Assembly: GCA_008638375.1 (NCBI GenBank)
Contig: CM018043.1
Span: 37,771,396-37,835,395, forward strand
DNA: 64,000 bases
DNA from: Nyssa sinensis
Lineage: Eukaryota > Streptophyta > Magnoliopsida > Cornales > Nyssaceae
Reading direction: 5' to 3'
Part shown: piece after piece, positions 1 to 12,439 of the stretch
Position numbering within the stretch: the first letter of the stretch is position 1
Layout of the letters: every line of letters begins with the position of its first letter
Made by a program: the position numbers and the translations under genes
Notes under the pieces: model-generated
Database searches by the model: none
What the model was told of the DNA's origin: nothing
What the model saw: only the letters and a program-made list of their open reading frames with translations

Positions 1-1069
1 CATTTCCTTGTCCACTCCTCTGGGTTGGGGGCCTAGGTGCTGCTATTGCTGGTGTTGTTGGTCCAGCTGAGGCAATACTAGTCGTGGCCTGAGCATTCTG
101 GGGACATAGTCTCGCAATATGCCCTTCCTTGCCACAATAGTAACAAGCATTGCTACCCTTAAGACACTGGCCTTTGTGAACCTTCTGGCAGCGAGTGCAT
201 TGGGTAGCGCTTTCTTTGGTATAGTCTGGTCTCCTCTGAATGGGCTCTGTGGTGTGGGATTCAGTCCCTGGTCTGATAAATGTAGGTCCTAGTCCAGAGG
301 AAGAAGGCCCTTGCCCCCTACTCTGGTTACTTCCCTGTTTCTGGTTTCCTCGTCTCTTGGCGTACTCCTCACCACTCCTTTCTATAATACGGGCCGTTTC
401 CACGACATCATCATAAGTAGTCAGTCGATGGGACACCAGTCTATCTTTAATAGGCCACTTCAGTCCTTCCTCAAATTTACGAGCCTTCAAGTCCTCGGTA
501 TTGATAGCACCAGGGGCAAATCTAGCCAACTCAGTAAATCTAGCCTCGTATTGCTCCACTGTCATTGCCCCCTGTTGCAATACCATAAACTCAGCAACTC
601 TCCGGTTTCGTACTTCTTGGGAGAAGTACTTCTTATTGAAGATATCAGTAAATCGTTGCCAGTTCATGCCTGGCTCTTTATCTTCTTCTATCATCCACCA
701 TTTATGTGCCATACCTTTGAGCATGTAAGTGGCGTATGCCACTTTTTGGACCTCAGTGCATATTAGGATTTTAAAGATCCTGTTCATTTCCAATAACCAC
801 TCCTCAGCTATAGTGGCTCCTCCTGTACCGTCAAAAGTCGGGGGTTTCATCTTCTGAAACCGCTCATACAAGTATGCAGTGTCTCGCTCATTTCCTTGAC
901 GATGCCCTACATTGTCGCCTGCATTGACAGGCTGTTCCTGTGGTACTGGCTGTACTGGTTGGTTAGCACTAGCCTGAATCTGTGGTAGACTTTCAATGAT
1001 AGTCCGCATCATTCTTTCTAGTTGTTCTAAACGATCCATAGGTAACGGACCTTGCCTCGTGTTTACCAT
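1..1069 (-). CDS. gag: Gag polyprotein of a Ty3/gypsy element, 5' part (runs off window)
   Basis: Structural capsid/nucleocapsid protein that packages retrotransposon RNA into cytoplasmic virus-like particles. The start codon at 1067-1069 opens MVNTRQGPLP and the frame stays open to the window edge (356 codons seen). The retrotransposon-Gag core lies at about residues 85-180, with the AEEWL...RIF and KGMAHKWW signatures. A CCHC zinc knuckle lies at residues 309-322 (CYYCGKEGHIARLC), preceded by a second Cys/His cluster. The C-terminus and any pol are left of the window. The leader (1070-1242) and primer site sit just upstream in the reading direction, which supports this start. No stop or frameshift was found in the parts I translated, so this copy looks young. 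Identification as chromovirus Gag is firm; the exact lineage (Tekay-like) is inferred from the primer site and LTR type. Confidence 0.93.
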   Translation of the reverse strand, partial: MVNTRQGPLPMDRLEQLERMMRTIIESLPQIQASANQPVQPVPQEQPVNAGDNVGHRQGNERDTAYLYERFQKMKPPTFDGTGGATIAEEWLLEMNRIFKILICTEVQKVAYATYMLKGMAHKWWMIEEDKEPGMNWQRFTDIFNKKYFSQEVRNRRVAEFMVLQQGAMTVEQYEARFTELARFAPGAINTEDLKARKFEEGLKWPIKDRLVSHRLTTYDDVVETARIIERSGEEYAKRRGNQKQGSNQSRGQGPSSSGLGPTFIRPGTESHTTEPIQRRPDYTKESATQCTRCQKVHKGQCLKGSNACYYCGKEGHIARLCPQNAQATTSIASAGPTTPAIAAPRPPTQRSGQGN

Positions 1070-1242
1070 GTCTGTAAGAGTAACCCGTGATGATAACCAA
1101 TAAGATAACTAATGAGATAACCAATAAGATAACCAGTCAATGTGTAAGGCAATTAGTCAATGATTGTAAAATATAAAGTATCTGTCATACCTAACAGTCT
1201 TAACTCTAGTCCTATCTCCCATGACTCACAATCGAACCTATA
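1070..1242 (-). other. Untranslated leader between primer site and gag
   Basis: This is the short 5' leader of the minus-strand family A element. It has repeated ATAACCAATAAG/ATAACTAATGAG words at about 1092-1135. I see no reading frame, and none of the hairpin array found in the leader of the family B element. Confidence 0.6.
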
Positions 1243-1254
1243 GCTCTGATACCA
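1243..1254 (-). promoter_or_regulatory. Primer binding site (initiator-Met tRNA)
   Basis: The minus strand reads TGGTATCAGAGC, the complement of the 3' end of plant initiator-Met tRNA. It lies three bases after the LTR end (GTGACA-GCT). It primes minus-strand cDNA synthesis and fixes the orientation and LTR edge of this element. Confidence 0.93.
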
Positions 1255-1257
1255 AGC

Positions 1258-4200
1258 TGTCACGACCCGAAACCCACCCTATGCGGATCTCGTGTCGCGG
1301 GGCCGACCCGAAGGCCGTCCCTACTTTTTCCGTTCCAGTATCATAATACTATTATGCAATGTACTAAAAATTTTAACAGTAAACAGCGGAAGCCTTTATC
1401 AATTACAGTAATCCAGCGGAAGCCTTTTTAAATACATTAAACAGCGGAAGTCTTATTAAATACATGACATAGTTCTACATAATACAAAATGAGAACTAAT
1501 CCGTAACCAGCACCCGGGGGTGGTGAATACATGGGAGAACTAACATAGACTGATCAGTACTTCAAAATGTTCCCCTACGCTCTCAGACTCCTACTGGGGT
1601 CTTGCAGCGTCATCACCTGAAATGGGGGTAAGTGGGGTGGAATGAGCTATGAAGCTCAGCAAGTAAACCAGATCTCCGACACTGGTATCGATGATTTTAA
1701 AGAACGTGAATCCATGAATAAAATATGATAGCCAATCATAAGAAAGGAGATGCTGTGATAGCCAATGAGAACAGTTGCCATGATGGCCAATAAGTAGTGG
1801 GGCACAATATACAGTCAGAAGTAATGAATAAGCAGTGATAAGAGTTTCTCAACAATAACCTGTCACAATGAGAATACTGCCACAATAAATCGTTTACAAT
1901 CAAACCAATGGACAATGTAAGGTAATCCATAAGAAACAGTAGTCCATAAGAAACAGTAATCCATAAGGTACAGTAGTCCATAAGAAACAGTAACCATTCA
2001 ACAATATTTCCATAACGATAATCCAATGGAGATGCTTATAATCTGTAGTAGGGAATGGCAACCCCTCTGCGTAATTCGAGGCCCGGCATACCTCTCAGTT
2101 AAACTCACATCTTTTGCCACATGTCCGTTCACGGACTAGTTCGTCACAGAAGCATCGGATGGATATTGTGACTGAGCACAATTCCAGCATTTATAAACAT
2201 AGCATGATCATTTGTGATTCCATAAGGAGTATGAAAATGGAATATCATATACACAGTAAAGCATAACAGTAAGCCTTTCAAGGCAGGGTTCATTTCAATA
2301 ACAATAGTACAATAGTCAATCAATGTCCACAAGATAGAACAATATCGTACTGTGGATAGCAATAACGTGAAGTACTTTCAGGAGTACAAATTTGGCAGTA
2401 AAGAGAATAAACTTGGCTTTAGAAACACCACATGGAAGAGAAAGTGATCCACTTACTTCTATCGTGATTCTAACTCAGAAATCCGTGAAGGTACCCTTGC
2501 CTTTCGAGTTCCCTATATATCAGTGAGTACGTTTCAGAATAAATGCTATTCATCAAATTTTATACCTTTCTATCATAAGTATTTCAAATACTATTTTAGA
2601 CTTTACCATTGTGTCCGGAATGCCGAAGAAAGTCGGTTTAGGCTTTCGCGGAATTCCATTTGGGCTTTTGTACTAAAAAGGGCAAAATAGTCATTTTGCA
2701 CTTTTACGGTATTTTATCCTTCGGGGTTCCGTCTCGTAAAACGGACCCCACCATTGGACTCAGAACGTCCGAGATAATAGGTTTTGACTATTCATTTGTG
2801 TCGGTTGGACTTCGTTTGACCTCTTTTTGGAATAGGGGCATTATTGTAAAATTAATATTTAATTAATTTTTTATACTTGGGCAACAGTGAAATTTTCCAA
2901 ACTATTTGGGCCGGTTCACAATTACTAAAAGCTGCGGTCTGAACCAGTTGGTTCAGACCTAAAAACCCTAAACCGGTCAGTCCTTGCCCTGAACCAAACG
3001 GTTCACTTCATATGAAAACCGGATTCCAATAACCTAATTTCCTATCCCTATCCAGGGTTCGGATAACCTCAAACCCATTTCCCATTTCTTATCTTCACAA
3101 CCAAACAACCCAATACCCTTTTAAATTAAAGACTCAAAACGACACAGCTTCGGTTTACCATTTATGTCCGGTCGGGTACCGACCCGATCCAACCCAGACC
3201 CGTTCCTTTTAACCCGGTAGACCCCCCGATTTTCCGATCATCTTCCCCAAGCTCCGGTGAGAGAACTTTAGGGTTCCGTCACCATCTCCGGTGACGGCAA
3301 CCTAAATCCGATCATTTTCTCTCCCTTTTTCAATGCCATTCCATTCCTTTCCCTTCAAGGACCTCGACCCTAGCCTCGGCTTGCCCTAAAACCCTCCCCA
3401 TCTTCACGAATAGGGAGTTATTTACCTCCGGCCGCTTCTCCGGCCGAGTCTTCCTTCTCTATTTCGTGACTGTTAAGTCACGGTTTTTACTCTATTTTTA
3501 TCCTATATGTTTCCTGTGTAATAGAGGACCAATTTCTCATTATAAAAACCAAGTTTTAAACACAATTTCATGGAACCCGAGATTATTCCATCAACCTGCA
3601 ACTCCATATTTCTCCACGGTTTCTACACCATTTAACTTAATTCTTTTTGCATTTAAAAGCTAATATCATGCTTATTAAGACCCTACCATTATATCTAAGC
3701 TTTATGCTTTAAATCGAAATAACAGTACTGAAATGAATTACCTGGGTTTCGGATTTTTGAGCTTACTGTGACTCTCCCACCTTTCTGTTTCTGCTTCACC
3801 TTTCTCTCTTCTTCTTTCCTTCAGTTCCTAACTCTCTCTTTTCTTTTCTAACCTCCCATCACTCAAACCCGTGTATGTATACATACAACAACCGCCTCTT
3901 CTCTCTCTACATTATCTCTCTCTCTCTCTCTCTCTCTCTTGCAGTCATCCTTGACTGCAGAGAACTGCCCTCTTTACCCTAGCCATCCACGTACCCTATA
4001 TACATATATATATTTACATATATACATATATCTCTTACACACATCCACCACCTTTATCAAGGTCGGTTGGTGGGTTTCCCAAACACACACAAACACACAG
4101 TGATGCACACACACACACACAGTGATGCACACACCCACTGATTTTTGTTTTGGAAGCTTCCTTTCCTTTTTCCTTTCTTCATTTAATTTTATACACATAA

Positions 4201-4578
4201 TACATTATATACATAATACATTTATATTATATATATATGTATATATACCTATACAATACATATTTTATACACATCATTATAATCATATATATACGTGTAA
4301 CGGTATTTTTAATTACGTACACATACACTAATATTCCATGTACTATGCATGTGTACGTACGTATGCATGCATGGGTTGCATGCATGCACGTTTTTCGAGG
4401 TAAGGTTCCGAGTTGCTCGGGTACCACCCGACACTGGCTTTACTAATCAAAACATTTATCTTTTGAATTTAGGTTCAGTTCCATAATTATTGTGACTTAA
4501 AGTTTAAGGCAGCTCAGGTTATGCTATTCAGTCGACTTGCCTCGGTAATCGTGTCGTATCCCGGGTCGGGATATCACA
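1258..4578 (-). repeat. 5' LTR of minus-strand family A element (3.3 kb)
   Basis: Long terminal repeat carrying promoter and polyadenylation signals. On the plus strand it runs from TGTCACGACCCGAAACCC to GGGTCGGGATATCACA. The inner edge is fixed by the primer site. The outer edge is fixed by agreement with two family A copies bounded by target duplications (9734-22473 and 36523-39895). The next five bases, TACAT, should be the left half of its target duplication; the partner is outside the window. Near the inner end are three GCGGAAG repeats about 30 bp apart (1383-1450). In reading direction it has donor-like GTAA at 3741, a purine/pyrimidine-rich leader, and dyads near 2590 and 2745. Confidence 0.9.
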
Positions 4579-5754
4579 TACATAGTGGAAAGTAATAGAA
4601 GGTTTAAAGAATCTCGGTAGAATATTTCTATTTTAGAAGGTCCCAGGTGTTCTGCAAAATGGTGATACAATGGAAACTTTGGGAGTTCTCAATACTTTAT
4701 CCTCCATGCCATAACTGCGTGCTAGACTCTATGAGTCTCCTAAAGACCTACCCCTAAGTCCTTAGGCAACCATTTAATGGAAAAGTAAGAGTTTCTCGAG
4801 GGAAACTTTGTTAAGTTTGGGAGAATTAGCGTGATACTGCTATGTTTGGGAGCCAAGGTTGGCTCGACCAAGCTTAGGCTTGTATTATGGCACTAAGTCT
4901 AGGAACTATAGGAATAACTCAACCCAAATTAGGTGTGCAAGAATGGGTCGACCAAACAGTTGAGATCTCACTCTGAAGTTGCTTCACTAGGTGAGTCTTG
5001 GAGAGCTCTCTAGTGAAGGCTCATTAACACGTGTCAGTTTAGGGCTAAGCCATGTGATGATGCCTGGATCGATGATCTTTCAACCAGATCATGCTTTGTG
5101 TTGATTTGTTAACTTGTTATAGGTTGCCATGTGACAAGTCATACTCAAGGTAAACTAAGTATCATTTTTATATATAATAAAAACAATTCAATTTGAGTGT
5201 GAAAAAAAGGACATGCATATATAAATTTCAAGGACTAAAATATGCATCATATCAAGTTTAGGTTATAGGAAAGTTATAATGATCTTTTTTCAAATTACTA
5301 ATAAATGAATATTATTCATGATTTTTGTACAACATATATTCATAAATTTCCAATTTTGAAAATCAACACTATAAAAGAAGTTTTTTTTTAAAAAAACTAT
5401 TAATGATTTAAGTAGTAGAATTATTAATTATTGACCATGAAAGGAAATTGGTTCCTCGAGAAATTATTAATTAATAAATATTATTAAATTTTAAAATATT
5501 AATTATTAGAAGGTTAATATATTGTATTGTATATTTGTACAAAAACAAAGAAAAAATGAATGCAATATATGTTGTTTTGTTAAAATATTCCAATAATTTC
5601 ATCTGTGCTTACTGTAATTTAGTTTACTGGATGTTTTTATTTAAAACAATTACTTATTAAGTAATAAAATTATTAATTATTTACTGTATAATAAAGTTAA
5701 TTTTCTAAAAAATTATAAATCAATAGAAATTATTAATTATTAATTAACCGAGTA
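4579..5754. other. A/T-rich spacer, no gene seen
   Basis: Noncoding sequence between the two outer elements. The first half is unique-looking with no reading frame over 60 codons. From about 5160 it becomes very A/T-rich with many TAATTA runs. I recognise no transposon end in it. It is the sequence into which both flanking elements inserted. Confidence 0.5.
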
Positions 5755-6343
5755 TGTAACACCCCGGCCCAAAAATATCGGATCATAGGGAACATATTAC
5801 GAGGCAATGAAAAATGAGTGTAAATATTATGCCCTTAAGAATATGATAAATTAATTTAATAAAATTAATTTATTAATATGAGAAATTAAGTATTAGTTAT
5901 AATTAATATAAAATGTGATGATTAATTTATAAAATATAATTAATTGAATAACTAATTTGTTAATTAATTAAACATAAGAGATTAATTAAATATATATATA
6001 TATATATATGTGAGTGTGTGTGTGTGTGTGTGTGAGTACCTAGATCAGCCGTGTGTGTGTGTGGTGTGTAATGTGTATAAAATATTATGTATGTGTGTGT
6101 GTATATATATATATATATATAAGAGAAGAAACATGAATTTAAGAGGGGTAAGGTAACTATGTACTATATGTATATATTATATGTCATTAGGTGAAGAGGA
6201 ATAGGAGGAGGTATGGCTACTGATCTGATGGAGTAAGGGGGTGAAGTGAAGGGCAATTAAGTGAAGTGATGGCCATTAAATTCTCACTTATACATATGGG
6301 CATACACTTGATTCACACCAAAAATCTCCACCCGATCAGCCAT

Positions 6344-6382
<39 letters not shown>

Positions 6383-6440
6383 AGAAGAAGAGAAGGGAGA
6401 TCTCGGAGGAAGGAAGAAGAAGAGAGAGTCACTGTTAGAG

Positions 6441-6480
6441 GTAAAACACAAAAAACCATCACTTTCTCTCTCTAGAAAAT
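6441..6480 (+). promoter_or_regulatory. Conserved splice-donor-like site in the LTR leader
   Basis: A purine-rich leader ends TTAGAG|GTAAAACAC. The equivalent position has RAG|GTAAA or GTAAG in every long LTR here: 36061, 28901, 11216, 51914 and 15986 on plus; 3741, 39082, 19796 and 59592 on minus. In each it lies about 0.6-1.0 kb from the LTR start. Function as a 5' splice site is inferred. Confidence 0.45.
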
Positions 6481-7083
6481 TTTCCTATGCATGAACTGTT
6501 TTAGCTTCTGTTTTTGTATATATGATGTTTAAAGTAAATAAACATGATTAAGCATGAAATCTAAGCTTGAAAACGGTTAAAAAGACCAAACCCAGAAGTG
6601 GCAGCCATGGATGGACCTTGCCCAAGTTATTAGTGTATTCTTACTATCTTGGACCTTCTGAGTCCAATGGTGAGGTCCACGACACAAGACGAGGCCCCGG
6701 AAATTTAAAACACGTAAAGGGGTAAAAGGATCAAAATACCGCTAGTACCCTAAAAGCCAAACTTAAACCAGAGAAGATCTAAACCGACTTTCTTCGACAC
6801 TCCGGACTCAATGGTAGAGTCTATTCGACCAAAAAGAAATGTCTAAAATAAAAGAACATAAAATTTGTTGAATAGCATCTGTCAGATGACTAAATACTAA
6901 AGTATTGCCGAAATATTAAACTAAGATAAGTACGAGGAAATACGATACTAGAAGATACGACACGTAAACATGTGAAGTAAATAAATTAAATTAAAGTTAA
7001 TGGAGCTACCAGAAGAGTATAGTTTAGAACGAAGTAAGTTCCTGATACATTAATTTGTGTAGGTCAGGTTCAGCTAATTCAGA

Positions 7084-7346
7084 ATGATTAAGCCGCAAAC
7101 CATAATTAAGGGTCAGAAACAGCAAGATTTTCTGGATGAATTAGATCGACAACACCGAGTAATCCACAAGAAATTGAGGATTGCCAAATACTGTGAGATT
7201 AAGTCCCTCACACCCTTCATTGGGAACCAATTATCCCAATTGGTCGACACGCCCAGGAGGCAGCAGCCAGGAGACTTGCGAGGCGCAGCTGAAAGAAGAA
7301 GAGGAAAGAGAGAATACTGAAACCTTAGCTAAAATGCGTCGCAGGT
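7084..7346 (+). pseudogene. Captured coding-like fragment inside the 5' LTR, source unknown
   Basis: An open frame of 78 codons (7084-7320) is present in this LTR and absent from the homologous place in the 3' LTR (about 42105) and in the solo copy (about 30935). Its composition is hydrophilic and coding-like. After about 7260 a second frame looks more natural: it runs on through EEEERENTETLAKMRRR and stops at TAA after CGTCGCAGG. This suggests a frameshift in a formerly longer protein. The right edge reads CGTCGCAG|GTAATA, like an exon-intron junction. ATTAAG occurs at both sides and could reflect how it entered. I do not recognise the protein family. Confidence 0.45.
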
Positions 7347-8763
7347 AATATTATTTTCATTAAGTACATAAGTTGCTAGATTATAATACAGCTATAAGTC
7401 GGACCAGTATAAGAATTTAGGCTTTTCACAGTCTACAATTGGTGAGTCATGAAGTTGAATAAGTGCTTATGGAATTTATGGAATCTTCATAATCTTGATA
7501 GGCTAAGAAAGGAAAAAGGTAAAGGGAAGGCGCCTCAATAGAACCGGCCCAGACACGTAAGGTGAGTAATCTTGCATTTGAAGTGGAGGCTTTAACTCCA
7601 CGGATTTCAACGGATGTTTTTAAGTTCAAGATATTTACAGCATTGATATATCAAATTCAGTATTCATGATTTCTGTTTTCTTAAATATTCTGCTATGACA
7701 TGCTCCACGATTATTTACATATTTATATCCGTAAATGTTTCCTTTTCAAAATAGTTAGCATGTCTGATTTCCTCAAATATTCTGAATTTGATTATTGCAA
7801 GTATTGAAGCATCATTGTAAAAGTTATATGCTGTACGTTTTAAATACTCATGAAAAGTATCAATATGAAGAAGTCATATGACAAATGTTTTGCAAGATAA
7901 TAATAAGCATATAGGTAGGTCTTGGGTTGTACGGAACTCAATGGGCCTATCGTGTGCATCAACATATAGTCAGGATTTTGGGTTGTACGGAACTCAATTG
8001 ACCTGTCATGTGTAATGCCTGGTAGCAGGATCTAATCCCACAGGTAATTAGATATCTCCACGTATACGTAAAATGGGAGTCTGGTTCGAAACAGATTCCA
8101 CCTAATTAGAGAGAAAATATGACAAACGATTTTGGAAATGGAAGTAGGTTTTACTCCCATTTTCACTATGCACGTTTACATGATTTTAAGTTACAAGTTC
8201 TGAAATACACATGCTCTTTTACGGAAATATATGTTTTAGCTTGAATACGTTGAATGTTTCAAAGCTACATATTTTAAGAATGCATGTCCTCTATGTTCAA
8301 GTATACGACCAATTGGTAGGTGAGTATTTTATAACTCTCATGTACGAAACCTCTACCAATTGAAAACCCATGACAGATGTAGGAATTACTCATTGTGTAA
8401 TACCCCAAAAATCCGACATAGCCTAGAGTGTACACCGACTTAATAAAAATAGATTACATGACGTTAATAAGTCGAAATAGCCTAAAATACCAGAAGTCAT
8501 GAGGGGATTAATTAAGGCTCAGGAAATTGACAACTCGGTTAACTAGTGCCAAAATAGACGATACAGGGCCAATATGAATAATTAATTATAAAAATAAAAA
8601 TAAAGATAAAATAAGACACGAACGGTGACTGAAAATCGATAAAATAAATAAGAAACTGAACCCTGGCTTTATGCCAAATTTATCGGCGTAAGTTTAATTA
8701 TTTCCGTATTAAGTAACGGAACCTATGCTGAGACACATACGTGTATGTATGGTTCTATATATA

Positions 8764-9052
8764 TGTGTGAAAATATATATATATATATATATATAGATAT
8801 TTATATATATTGGTATCAGAATAATATAAATTATATTTATATTCTTTTGATATTCAGAAGAAGTTACTAGAAAAGGAGCCAAAATGAGATATATATATAT
8901 ATATATATATATATTACATTATGTAAAAGTTTCAAAGAAGCTATTGGAATATAATATATAAACATATGAGTGGCAATGCAACAAGAAGCTGCTAGAAGAA
9001 AATGAGGCAGCCATATTGGGCACGTGAGAGACATATATATATATATATTATT
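8764..9052. repeat. (TA)n microsatellites in family C LTR
   Basis: Three AT-dinucleotide tracts lie at about 8769-8794, 8888-8913 and 9033-9049, between short unique segments. The likely family C promoter lies in this A/T-rich part, but the repeats hide any single TATA box. Confidence 0.7.
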
Positions 9053-9616
9053 ATATGTATAAGCTTTAAGGGAAGCTACTAGAACCGAATAAAAAAAAAA
9101 AAAAACAAGAGAGAGATTCGTGCTCTCTAAAGAAAAGCCGCAAGAAATGTTGAAAGAGGTGTGCCTGATAGTGCTGCCGCAAGTGGTGGGAAATTGTAGA
9201 GAGTGCAGTAGCGGTCGTTGGTTCTTCTTTGCACCGAAGCTGATCGCGAAACAGGAAAGGGCGATGTTGGTAGTGGTGCTGGAATTGAAGGAGCACAGCC
9301 GTGTTGGTTTGATTGGATTGGGGATGGAATTGATGTTGTTGTTGTGGTGAATTCTGTGTGTTTAGAGAAAGCAGTAGTGGCGGCAATAACGGTGTAGCAG
9401 AGGCGCGACTTTGTCCCTCTCGACTGCAGTTTATGTACGCGGAGGTCATTAGTTCCATGATTGCTTTACTGATTCGATTCAACCGAAACTGATGACTAAG
9501 CCGTGAGGAGGAGATAGTAACGGTAATGGCAGCAATGGTCGGTGATGATCGTTATCAATGGCAGTGATCTTGAATCTGTTCTATTGGCAATTGTTCCTCT
9601 GTTGGGATTTGCAGAA

Positions 9617-9649
<33 letters not shown>

Positions 9650-9916
9650 TGTGATTGTGTAGCAGTGCAACAGGGGGGATTTTAATACTGCTTGGAGTTG
9701 TGTGTGATTGTAGCGGTGTTGGTTGATTAATTGTGTGATATCCCGACCCGGGATACGACACGTTTACTGAGGCAAGCCGACTGAATAGCATAACCTGAGC
9801 AGTTTTAAGCTCTATGTTAGGGTATTTCATGGAAATGAATAAATGGAAACTATAAATGATGAAATGTATAACCAGTGCCCGGCAATGCCCGAGCACCCCG
9901 GGATATCACATCGTAA

Positions 9917-9945
9917 TGCGTGCACGCACGCATTCCCATGCATGA
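9917..9945. promoter_or_regulatory. RY-type CATGCATG / GCGTGCAC cluster
   Basis: About 185-210 bp from the LTR start there is a cluster of alternating GTGCACGCACGC and CCATGCATG words. All three family A copies with this region have one at the same distance (4345-4390 and 39675-39712 in inverted copies). CATGCA is the RY element bound by plant B3 factors such as ABI3/FUS3. A role in U3 transcription is inferred. Confidence 0.35.
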
Positions 9946-10647
9946 CCATATTTCGCATACATGTAGTACGTTCAAAATCAATGTATGCATGCGCTATTAT
10001 AAATGACTTTATATGCAAGACTATGGATATATTTAATGTATAAAAACATGTATTGTATTTGTGTATAAAAATACATATAGTATAAATATTTGTATGATTA
10101 TTGTGTAGTATATATTTGTGTATATTACATAAAAAGAAAATGAAAAGGAAAGAGAAGAAAAAGAGAAAAAGGGCTGCACATGCAAAGTGATCTATGCATA
10201 CATCACTGTGTGTAAGTGTGTGTGTGCTGTGCGGCTGAGAAGAAAGTGTAACACCCCGACTCTGTATAATTAATAATTAAATAATTAATTATTAATTAGT
10301 ACCGGCTTAGGGAATAATTAAGGAAATTAACCTTAATCTCCCGGTGGTCACACTAGACCAATAGAATGACAAAACTTGTCCGAGAATAGGGTACAATACC
10401 AGAACCTAATTATCAATTAATTAGGTGAAATAATGTCAATTTAACACTGACAGAATTCGAATTAGTTAATCCCAAAAATCCCGAATGAATAATAAATGAC
10501 ACGGAACCTCTGACACTGAAGATAACTGAAATAGAAACTGACCGGAAGAAACCGCACCGAAAAAGGAGTTACGGAATGAAAGTTATGAGGCAAACATCAG
10601 AAACTGAATTAATGCGCAGCCAAACAGGGCCTTAGCCCAAATTGTGG

Positions 10648-10745
10648 AAAAATGACCAAATTGGTGGTCAAGGGGAATTGAACCCTTGACCTATGGTGAG
10701 AATGAATTCCATCCAAAAATTTTACCAGCTAGGCTGCCATTACTT
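10648..10745 (-). other. tRNA-like Pol III unit, antisense to the LTR
   Basis: On the minus strand there is an A-box-like word (CAGCCTAGCTGG, 10725-10736), a B box GGTTCAATTCC (10674-10684) inside a T-arm-like stem (AAGGG...CCCTT), then a T5 run (10648-10652) as a Pol III terminator. It aligns by eye with the unit at 51363-51460. The anticodon arm is not recognisable, so it is not a functional tRNA gene. A SINE or tRNA relic is the alternative. Confidence 0.5.
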
Positions 10746-12439
10746 TGTGCACATATATACAACTAAATTGTATATATCTCTGTATTGCCCTAACTTGCCA
10801 CCCAAAGCAACCAATGGCAACCCATGCAAACCCCACATGATTGCTCTCCATCAGCCCACATCATCCCCATGATCCTACTGATTCTCTGATGTGTATATAT
10901 ATCTATATATATGGAGATGTATAGGTATAAATGTGTATATTAGTATATATACATGGACTCACCTTGAGATCTTCAAAAATCAGAACTGTTATAGAGGGGT
11001 AGGTCTGTTAGAAGCTTAGAGAGCCTGCATGTAGTCTTGGGTGAGAGACCAAGAGAGAAAATCCATGTGAGATCAAGCATGGTGTGTGCATGTGTGTGTG
11101 TCTTCATGAGATGCACCAAAGGAGGACTGAGGCACTGAGGCACGACTGGTTGAGAGACTCTGAGGTGCCAAGGGTCACCACCAAGCTTGCTTGGAGGACA
11201 TGGGTCGACTAGGAGGTAAACACAAAAAACTGCAACAATTTCTGTTTAGATCTTCACACTGTTTCTGATAATTTTGGTCCATGCAAACCATATATATATG
11301 CTCCTGTGAGACTCTAGAATTGCCCTAAATAAATTGGGAGGGTCGAATAGGGTAGAAAACATAAAACCGAGACCCAACCGCCATGGATGAAGCTTCCCTG
11401 TAGCAGGTCTGAAATGACCTCAACCGAACTGATTTTCAATTGTCTAGAACTAATCTAGACACGAAGGGGGTTTAAAATATCGCCTTACGCGACCCAAAAT
11501 CACACTAGAAGACCCTCAAATCTGGAATTATTCTTCTCGGCCGTGGAAGCTAAAATCTGAAATCGACTCCTAAACTAGATTTTGATAATGGGACTTGAAA
11601 CCACATGACTCAAGGATCATTTTAAAACAAACCTCACAACATTTGGTTGAGAAATAAGGATTTGCAACCGAGTTGCAGGTCCGGTTGTTCCCCACCTAGA
11701 TCAAGCATTTTGACTTGATTCGAAGCCCAATACCGATGCCAAAATGATGGCTTCACATCCAGAAACATTTTAGAATAAAAATCAGTTGGAAACCCTACTT
11801 GAAACTCCACGAAATTGGAGAAAAAAACGGGACTGCAACTAGGGCAACAATACCCTGCACGATGGGGAAGACAGAGTCGACTCAGTCGACTCGCGTGTCA
11901 ACCCAGACACGTGTCAGTCTACGGGCGTGCCACCGTTTTAATGGAACGGCACCGTTTGGCTTACCTGATTTGTTTTAAATCAAATTCTGTCTGTTTGGAT
12001 GCGGAACTAATAAATTAAAATCAGGTTTTGGGGATAAGCTATCCGAGGATTAAGGGCCAAATTTGGGGTTAACCAGGATATCTAATTCCGGTTTTCTGAA
12101 GGTCACAGAACCGGTTGGTTTTTAAGAATTGTGAACCGGTTCACTGCTTGAACCCTAGAACCGTTTGGTTTGAACCCTAATTTTATGTAATTATGTTTTG
12201 AACCCCAAATACTTTTTGAAATTACGGATTTGTCCCCCACTGTTTTGTAAAATTACACAGTGGCCCAGACTTTTGAAAATTTATACATTTAAGCCCTGAA
12301 TAAATTAATTAAATAATAAAATAATTATTTAATTATTTTATTAAATAGGTAAAATTACAATTTTACCCCTGGACATTAAATATGTCAAACGAAGTCCAAA
12401 TTAAGTAAATAAATAGTGTATTTTCACTATTTCAAATAT

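Noticed and set aside
311..766. 151-codon open frame on plus strand
   Set aside because: It lies opposite the convincing Gag frame on the minus strand and has no motif of its own.
4100..4446. Overlapping frames with Tyr/Ile/His-rich peptides
   Set aside because: They come from (TA)n, (CA)n and ATGCATGC tracts of the family A promoter region.
9066..9482. 138-codon open frame on minus strand, Gln/His/Ser-rich
   Set aside because: Low-complexity composition inside an LTR, with no counterpart in other family C copies.
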